Shown: piece by piece, positions 32,519-36,324 of the stretch
How the letters are laid out: every line of letters begins with the position of its first letter
Position numbering within the stretch: position 1 is the first letter of the stretch
Source: Pirellulales bacterium
GTDB lineage: Bacteria; Planctomycetota; Planctomycetia; Pirellulales; Lacipirellulaceae
Assembly (NCBI GenBank): GCA_022448345.1
Contig: JAKVCB010000026.1
Location: 1-36,324, forward strand
Reading direction: 5' to 3'
DNA length: 36,324 nucleotides
Notes under the pieces: model-generated
What the model was told of the DNA's origin: nothing
Databases searched by the model: none
What the model saw: the letters and a program-made list of their open reading frames with translations, nothing else
Position numbers and translations under genes: made by a program

Positions 32519-33367
32519 ATGAATGCCCACAAACGGTTCAGCCTGGATACAAAAACGGCCCTGGTTACCGGGGGGAGTCGCGGAATCGGACGGGGGATCG
32601 CGATCGCCCTGGCCCAGCATGGGGCCGACGTGGCGATTGTCGATATCGCCACCGAACAGGAGACACAAAGCACACTCGATGAAATTCGCGCCCTGGGCCG
32701 GCAGGCGTGGTTTTTCCACCAGGACCTTCAAGAGACCGATCAGCTGGCGGCACTGGCGGGACGGGTTTTTGACCAACTGGACCGCGTCGACATCCTTGTC
32801 AATAACGCGGGAATTGGTTCCCAGGAACATTTCAACGCGATTTCGGTCGAACAATGGCGGCGCGTGATGGCGATCAACACCGATGCGGTTTTCTTTTTGT
32901 CGCAGGCGGTCTCCGAGCGGATGATTGCAGCCGGGACTTCCGGCCGGATCATCAATACCTCCAGCGTCAATGGCCTGGTGGCCGAAGCTGGCCTGGCCGA
33001 CTACAACGCCTCGAAAGGGGCGATTGAGATGATCACCAAAAGCCTGGCAATCGAACTGGGCGCGCATGGCATTACCGTCAACAGCCTCTGCCCTGGAATG
33101 ATTGCCACGGAAATCGCCGAGGATTTTCCACTGGCGGAGGGATTTGAAGACTACTTCTGCCAGCATATTCCCCTGGGGCACCGGTTTGGGACGGTCGAAG
33201 ACTGTGTGGGTGCGGTCATTTTTCTGGCCTCACCGGCGGGCAGCTACGTGACCGGCCAGAACATTGTGGTCGATGGCGGCATACTGTGCGAACAGGTCCC
33301 CCGACTGCCGTTCATGAAGCCGCCCGGCATGCCAGGTGGCCCGGCGGATCCTGCCGCAGAAGGATAA
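32519..33367 (+). CDS. SDR family oxidoreductase (classical, FabG-like)
   Basis: The protein has 282 residues, typical of classical short-chain dehydrogenases. The cofactor site is TALVTGGSRGIGRG (Gly18 to Gly24). Asp42 in VAIVDIA suggests NAD rather than NADP. NNAG is at 95-98, Asn120 in MAINTDAV, the catalytic Ser in INTSSVNG (about 147-149), and Tyr162-Lys166 in YNASK. VTGQNIVVDGG is the usual C-terminal substrate loop. After that the chain has an extra Pro/Gly-rich tail (FMKPPGMPGGPADPAAEG) that SDRs normally lack. The likely role is NAD-dependent oxidation or reduction of a sugar, polyol or acyl compound; the substrate is unknown. A possible Shine-Dalgarno AGGAG lies 15 nt before the ATG, rather far. 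Confidence 0.93.
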   Translation: MNAHKRFSLDTKTALVTGGSRGIGRGIAIALAQHGADVAIVDIATEQETQSTLDEIRALGRQAWFFHQDLQETDQLAALAGRVFDQLDRVDILVNNAGIGSQEHFNAISVEQWRRVMAINTDAVFFLSQAVSERMIAAGTSGRIINTSSVNGLVAEAGLADYNASKGAIEMITKSLAIELGAHGITVNSLCPGMIATEIAEDFPLAEGFEDYFCQHIPLGHRFGTVEDCVGAVIFLASPAGSYVTGQNIVVDGGILCEQVPRLPFMKPPGMPGGPADPAAEG

Positions 33368-33423
33368 ACGTCAAAAGGACCAGGCTCGCCAGGCTCTTTG
33401 TGGTGTGGGCGAGGCGACCCACC

Positions 33424-34761
33424 TTAGCGGTCGTAGTTGAATCGCTCAGGCGACCAGGGATGGTAGTAGACATCACGGGCAATCGTGGCCACTTCGTGGG
33501 CGAGTTTCGGCTCAATGCGCCTGGCAAAGGGCAGCTTCTTTGCGTTGGCCACGCGCTTTATGAATTCGGCCGACGTGTCGATATTGCGGGCAAGGACGGC
33601 TGCAGAAACGTGTTCCACCGTGTCGTGCGGGCTGTGCAGTTGCCAACAGCCTCCCCCTTCGATGCCAGGCCGGCCCAGGCTGATTGAAGGGGTACCAACA
33701 ATGTTCAGTGGAAAATGGTCCGAATAGGCGTGCACCTTGGCACTGATCTCCGCCGGATGCTGCTGCGACTTCCAGACCCTTCGTGCCAGTTCCTCCATCG
33801 GAGGCGTGCCTGTCACCCGCAGAACGTCGGTGCCAACGGTTGAGGAAATGCTGTCAGCGTTGATCACGAACTTGATCTGGCGGTGTTGTCTTTTGGTGAG
33901 CGACCGCATGTAAAGATACGACCCGACGCTGAGTCGCTCTTCGACACCGTAGCTCACCAGGCGTATCGTCCGTCGGGGTCGACTTTTGGCAAAAATCCGG
34001 GCAAGCTCCAGGACGAATATCACGCCGCTGCCGTTGTCGTCGGCCCCGACATTCTCCTCCACGCAGTCGTGGTGGCCACTGACCACGATCACTTCGTCGG
34101 GGTGCTGGCTCCCCTTGATTTCGGCGATAATATTCTGGCTCACCGACGGAAAAAATTTTGAGCGAATTGCCAGTTCAGCCTGCAGGGGCAATTGTTCGAC
34201 CAGTTCGATGGCGTCTAGATACGAGATTCCCGCTGAGGGCATCGTAAAGCCGTCCATCCACTGCGGGGCGGCCCCGATGCTGGTGGGCCAGGCGAACGGC
34301 ACACGCATATCGACGCACAAGAGTGCTTTCAGCCCTGATTGCATGGCCCGCCGCTGGACTCGCTTATCGGCCAGGGCAAATGCGCCGATCAACAGGCCAA
34401 TTTTTCCCTTCAGCGGTTGCTTGAAGTCAAGCGGCAACCCCGACTGCAGGTAGGCCAGGGGGCCGCGAACCGACTTGCCCGGCGTGCTGGACCCGTAGGT
34501 GCGCGGCCGCACGCTGCGCACAGGGCGCGTTGCCCGTTTGCCTCCGGTTTTACTGACTTTCAGTGTGCAACCGGAACTGCTCGCGTTGGGAAACTCGAAT
34601 TCCTGCCGCTCCACCTGGTCCATCCCCAGCCGGTGCAATTCTTTTTCAATATAGTCGGCAGCCTGGCTTTCCCCTGCGGTGCCTGCGGTACGGTGGCCAA
34701 TCTGTTCACAAAGCACCTCCCAGTGGCGATCGATCTTAGGTTTTGATGCGCGGGGGAGCAT
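33424..34761 (-). CDS. M28 family metallopeptidase
   Basis: The protein has 445 residues. The zinc-site pattern of M28 aminopeptidases is complete: His/Asp in VVSGHHDCVEENVGADDNGSG (His230/231, Asp241 as the bridging ligand), catalytic Glu in YGVEERLSVGS (Glu274/275), Asp303 in NADS, and a C-terminal His in QLHSPHDTVEHV. A PA-like insert probably fills residues 100-200 (GKIGLLIGAFALADK, GLKALLCVDM). Peptidases of this family remove N-terminal residues from peptides. I see no signal peptide or lipobox at the N terminus (MLPRASKPKIDRHW), so it appears cytoplasmic, which is less usual for M28. AGGAA lies 8 nt before the ATG at 34761. It converges with the SDR gene and is divergent from the HMG-CoA lyase-like gene. 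Confidence 0.93.
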   Translation of the reverse strand: MLPRASKPKIDRHWEVLCEQIGHRTAGTAGESQAADYIEKELHRLGMDQVERQEFEFPNASSSGCTLKVSKTGGKRATRPVRSVRPRTYGSSTPGKSVRGPLAYLQSGLPLDFKQPLKGKIGLLIGAFALADKRVQRRAMQSGLKALLCVDMRVPFAWPTSIGAAPQWMDGFTMPSAGISYLDAIELVEQLPLQAELAIRSKFFPSVSQNIIAEIKGSQHPDEVIVVSGHHDCVEENVGADDNGSGVIFVLELARIFAKSRPRRTIRLVSYGVEERLSVGSYLYMRSLTKRQHRQIKFVINADSISSTVGTDVLRVTGTPPMEELARRVWKSQQHPAEISAKVHAYSDHFPLNIVGTPSISLGRPGIEGGGCWQLHSPHDTVEHVSAAVLARNIDTSAEFIKRVANAKKLPFARRIEPKLAHEVATIARDVYYHPWSPERFNYDR

Positions 34762-34812
34762 GGCAGTTTTCCTGGTACGAGGGGTGGGTAGTTCAGCGGC
34801 TGACGTGTCAAA

Positions 34813-34838
34813 AAAGTCGCTCGAGAAAGTCGCTCGAG
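34813..34838. repeat. 13-bp tandem duplication
   Basis: AAAGTCGCTCGAG occurs twice without a gap (34813-34825 and 34826-34838) in the upstream region of the M28 peptidase gene, about 50 bp before its start. Each copy contains the palindrome CTCGAG. Confidence 0.8.
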
Positions 34839-35057
34839 GAGGGGGGAGAGAAATTATTATAAGGTTCTGCGGGTGCGTTTCACAAACGGCAAATTGAGCG
34901 CCGCCTAAAAATCATCCAGGTCCGCGGTTCTCACGGTGGCTGTTATCTGCTGCGCGACCCCAAAGCAGTTCGCCCGGCGTCAGGTCGAAAAAAATTTGGG
35001 TGGTCTGGGGAATCGTCCGTTTGTAGACTTATCATTCCCATAGAGGCCAGAACAAAT

Positions 35058-36005
35058 ATGGACAGCCCACAGGCAGAAAACTTCATTACCGTAACGGAGG
35101 TTGGTCCGCGCGACGGCCTGCAATCGGAGGAGAAATTCGTTCCCACCGACGTCAAGGTCAAGTGGATCAACCGCCTGGTGGATGCGGGGGTTTCGAGGAT
35201 TGAGTTTTCCTCGTTTGTATCCCCCAAAGCGGTTCCCCAGCTCCGTGATGCGGCCGAGGTAATTGGCCGCGCAAAGCGATGCGAAACCACGACCATGGCG
35301 GCCCTGGTTCCCAATGTGCGGGGCGCCACAAACGCCGCCGAGGCCCAGGTCGACGAGATGGTGGTCTTTCTCTCGGCCTCCGAGAGCCACAACCTGAAAA
35401 ATGTCAACCGGACCATTTCTGAAAGCCTGGCCGGGTTCAAACTGGTTGCCAGGATCGCTGGTGAAGCGGGCATTCCGGTCCATGGGGTTGTTGCCACCGC
35501 GGTGGGGTGCCCTTTTGAAGGAGAGGTGCCCTCAGAGCGATTGGTCGATCTTGCCAAACATTACCGGGATATGGGATTTATTGGCATCGGACTTGGCGAC
35601 ACCACGGGGATGGCAACCCCGCCGGTAGTCGAACGGGCCGTCACCGCCATCCGGGAAGCGGTGCCGGAGTTGCCGATCAGCCTCCATTTTCACAACACGC
35701 GAGGCATTGGCCTGGTGAATGTCATCAAGGGCCTGGAACTGGGAGTCACCAGGTTTGAAAGTTCCTTTGCCGGCCTTGGTGGCTGCCCGTTTGCGCCCGG
35801 CGCAACCGGGAATATCTGTACCGAGGATCTGGTTTATTTGCTACATGAAGTGGGATACAAGACGGGCATTGACCTTGAGGCGCTCTGCCGACTGGCGCGG
35901 GACATTGAAAGCCATATGAAACGCGACCTTCCCGGCCAGGTCATGAAGGCTGGTCCCCGCCTGCAGGCGCGCGGCACCGATGAGGTTGCCACTGCCAAGG
36001 GGTAG
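35058..36005 (+). CDS. mvaB: hydroxymethylglutaryl-CoA lyase family protein
   Basis: The protein has 315 residues, the standard length. HMG-CoA lyase features: TEVGPRDGLQ (Arg18, Asp19), IEFSSFVSPKAVPQL, VATAVGCPFEGEV, GLGDTTGMATP (Asp181), the metal-ligand pair HFHNTRG (His210, His212), and the signature GLGGCPFAPGATGN with the catalytic loop Cys243. The enzyme splits 3-hydroxy-3-methylglutaryl-CoA into acetyl-CoA and acetoacetate, the last step of leucine breakdown; relatives cut citramalyl-CoA. A family III CoA-transferase gene follows on the same strand after about 130 bp, so the pair may activate and cleave a free dicarboxylic acid. GAGG lies 11 nt before ATG 35058. The TAG stop is at the start of the 11-bp repeat array. 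Confidence 0.92.
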   Translation: MDSPQAENFITVTEVGPRDGLQSEEKFVPTDVKVKWINRLVDAGVSRIEFSSFVSPKAVPQLRDAAEVIGRAKRCETTTMAALVPNVRGATNAAEAQVDEMVVFLSASESHNLKNVNRTISESLAGFKLVARIAGEAGIPVHGVVATAVGCPFEGEVPSERLVDLAKHYRDMGFIGIGLGDTTGMATPPVVERAVTAIREAVPELPISLHFHNTRGIGLVNVIKGLELGVTRFESSFAGLGGCPFAPGATGNICTEDLVYLLHEVGYKTGIDLEALCRLARDIESHMKRDLPGQVMKAGPRLQARGTDEVATAKG

Positions 36006-36100
36006 GCCCTGGATAGGCCCTGAGTAGGCCCTGAGTAGGCCCTGAGTAGGCCCTGAGTAGGCCCTGAGTAGGCCCTGAGTAGGCCCTGCGTAGGCCCTGG
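36002..36100. repeat. tandem array, 11-bp unit x 9
   Basis: Nine consecutive copies of GTAGGCCCTGA (core TAGGCCCT at 36003, 36014, 36025, 36036, 36047, 36058, 36069, 36080 and 36091) fill the gap between the HMG-CoA lyase-type gene and the CoA-transferase gene. Copies 3-7 are perfect; the outer ones differ by one or two bases. The TAG of the first copy is the stop codon of the upstream gene, and because the period is 11, stop codons fall in all three plus frames. Confidence 0.97.
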
Positions 36101-36136
36101 CGACAGTCGCCAACACAAAAAAGATGCGAGGAAACC

Positions 36137-36324
36137 ATGGGTGCATTAGAGGGCATACGCGTTGTCGATCTGACCCGAATTCTAGCCGGGCCGTTTTGTA
36201 CGGCGCTGATGGCGGACATGGGCGCGGATGTGGTCAAGATTGAGAGTCCCAAGGGGGGCGATCCGATTCGCGGGCAGGGGGAAATCAAGGATGGGCTGAG
36301 CTGGTATTTTGCCCTGTTCAACCG
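36137..36324 (+). CDS. family III CoA-transferase (CaiB/BaiF), 3'-truncated
   Basis: Only the first 62 codons are in the window. [20 protein letters not shown], then [19 protein letters not shown] and WYFALFN, is the classic start of CaiB/BaiF family transferases, which move CoA between carboxylic acids through a conserved Asp further on. GAGG 6 nt before ATG 36137 supports the start. The gene follows the HMG-CoA lyase-type gene in the same direction, separated only by the 11-bp repeat array, so both are probably one transcript. A succinyl-CoA-dependent transferase for 3-hydroxy-3-methylglutarate, citramalate or glutarate would make sense beside the lyase, but the specificity region is outside the window. 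Confidence 0.92.
   Translation, partial: MGALEGIRVVDLTRILAGPFCTALMADMGADVVKIESPKGGDPIRGQGEIKDGLSWYFALFN

Noticed and set aside
34943-35557. Minus-strand ORF (204 codons) opposite the HMG-CoA lyase gene
   Set aside because: It overlaps a clear enzyme gene; Ser/Thr/Arg-rich shadow sequence.
35834-36146. Minus-strand ORFs with a repeated [11 protein letters not shown] motif
   Set aside because: The peptide repeat is just the translation of the 11-bp DNA tandem array, and it runs into the antisense of the lyase gene.

Overview
The window looks like chromosomal DNA of a planctomycete, probably of the Pirellulales type. The evidence is the gene content: a PSCyt2/PSD1 (DUF1549/DUF1553) protein paired with a DUF1501 protein, a DUF1559 pseudopilin-like protein, PEP-CTERM proteins, an exported arylsulfatase, Tat-exported Gfo/Idh and sugar-isomerase proteins, and rather loose spacing with few long operons. 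No tRNA, rRNA, CRISPR array, transposase or phage gene was recognised.

Layout. 1-3 kb: 5'-truncated PSD1 protein followed by DUF1501, a typical planctomycetal exported pair. 3-5.2 kb: Tat-exported Gfo/Idh/MocA oxidoreductase (minus) divergent from a SixA-type phosphohistidine phosphatase. 5.5-10.2 kb: L-2-keto-3-deoxyarabonate dehydratase; an intergenic region with three different tandem-repeat arrays and two intrinsic terminators; a minus-strand pair (2-hydroxyacid dehydrogenase-like protein lacking two of its three catalytic residues, and a hydroxypyruvate isomerase-like protein); then the C-terminal remnant of a xanthine dehydrogenase large subunit directly in front of an intact xdhC. 10.4-15 kb: a GT-A glycosyltransferase, then two exported proteins whose upstream regions, signal peptides and first mature residues are a 430-bp direct repeat (11415-11844 and 13922-14352). 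One copy leads into a five-repeat charged helical protein. The other has been joined to a GH123/DUF4091-like glycosidase body, making a chimeric gene. 15-19.5 kb: exported propeller-like glycosidase-related protein, DUF1559 protein and Tat-exported sugar phosphate isomerase/epimerase, all on the minus strand. 19.7-26 kb: a complete Yej/Dpp-type peptide ABC importer (lipoprotein binding protein with a C10 tract in its coding sequence, two permeases, a double ATPase). 26.3-32 kb: exported beta-carbonic anhydrase, two PEP-CTERM proteins and a sulfatase, all minus. 32.5-36.3 kb: SDR oxidoreductase, M28 peptidase, an HMG-CoA lyase-type enzyme, and the start of a family III CoA-transferase, with nine 11-bp tandem repeats between the last two.

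How the genes fit together. Much of the window serves a heterotroph that breaks down polymers outside the cytoplasm (sulfatase, GH-like proteins, PEP-CTERM proteins with LamG-like and dockerin-like parts) and imports and oxidises the products (peptide importer, ketodeoxyarabonate dehydratase, Hyi-like isomerase, SDR, Gfo/Idh). The most unusual points are the chimeric exported gene made by the 430-bp duplication, the decayed xdh locus that keeps xdhC, the dehydrogenase with a rewritten active site, and the clustered tandem repeats. I did not find a gene set that I can defend as a wholly new system.
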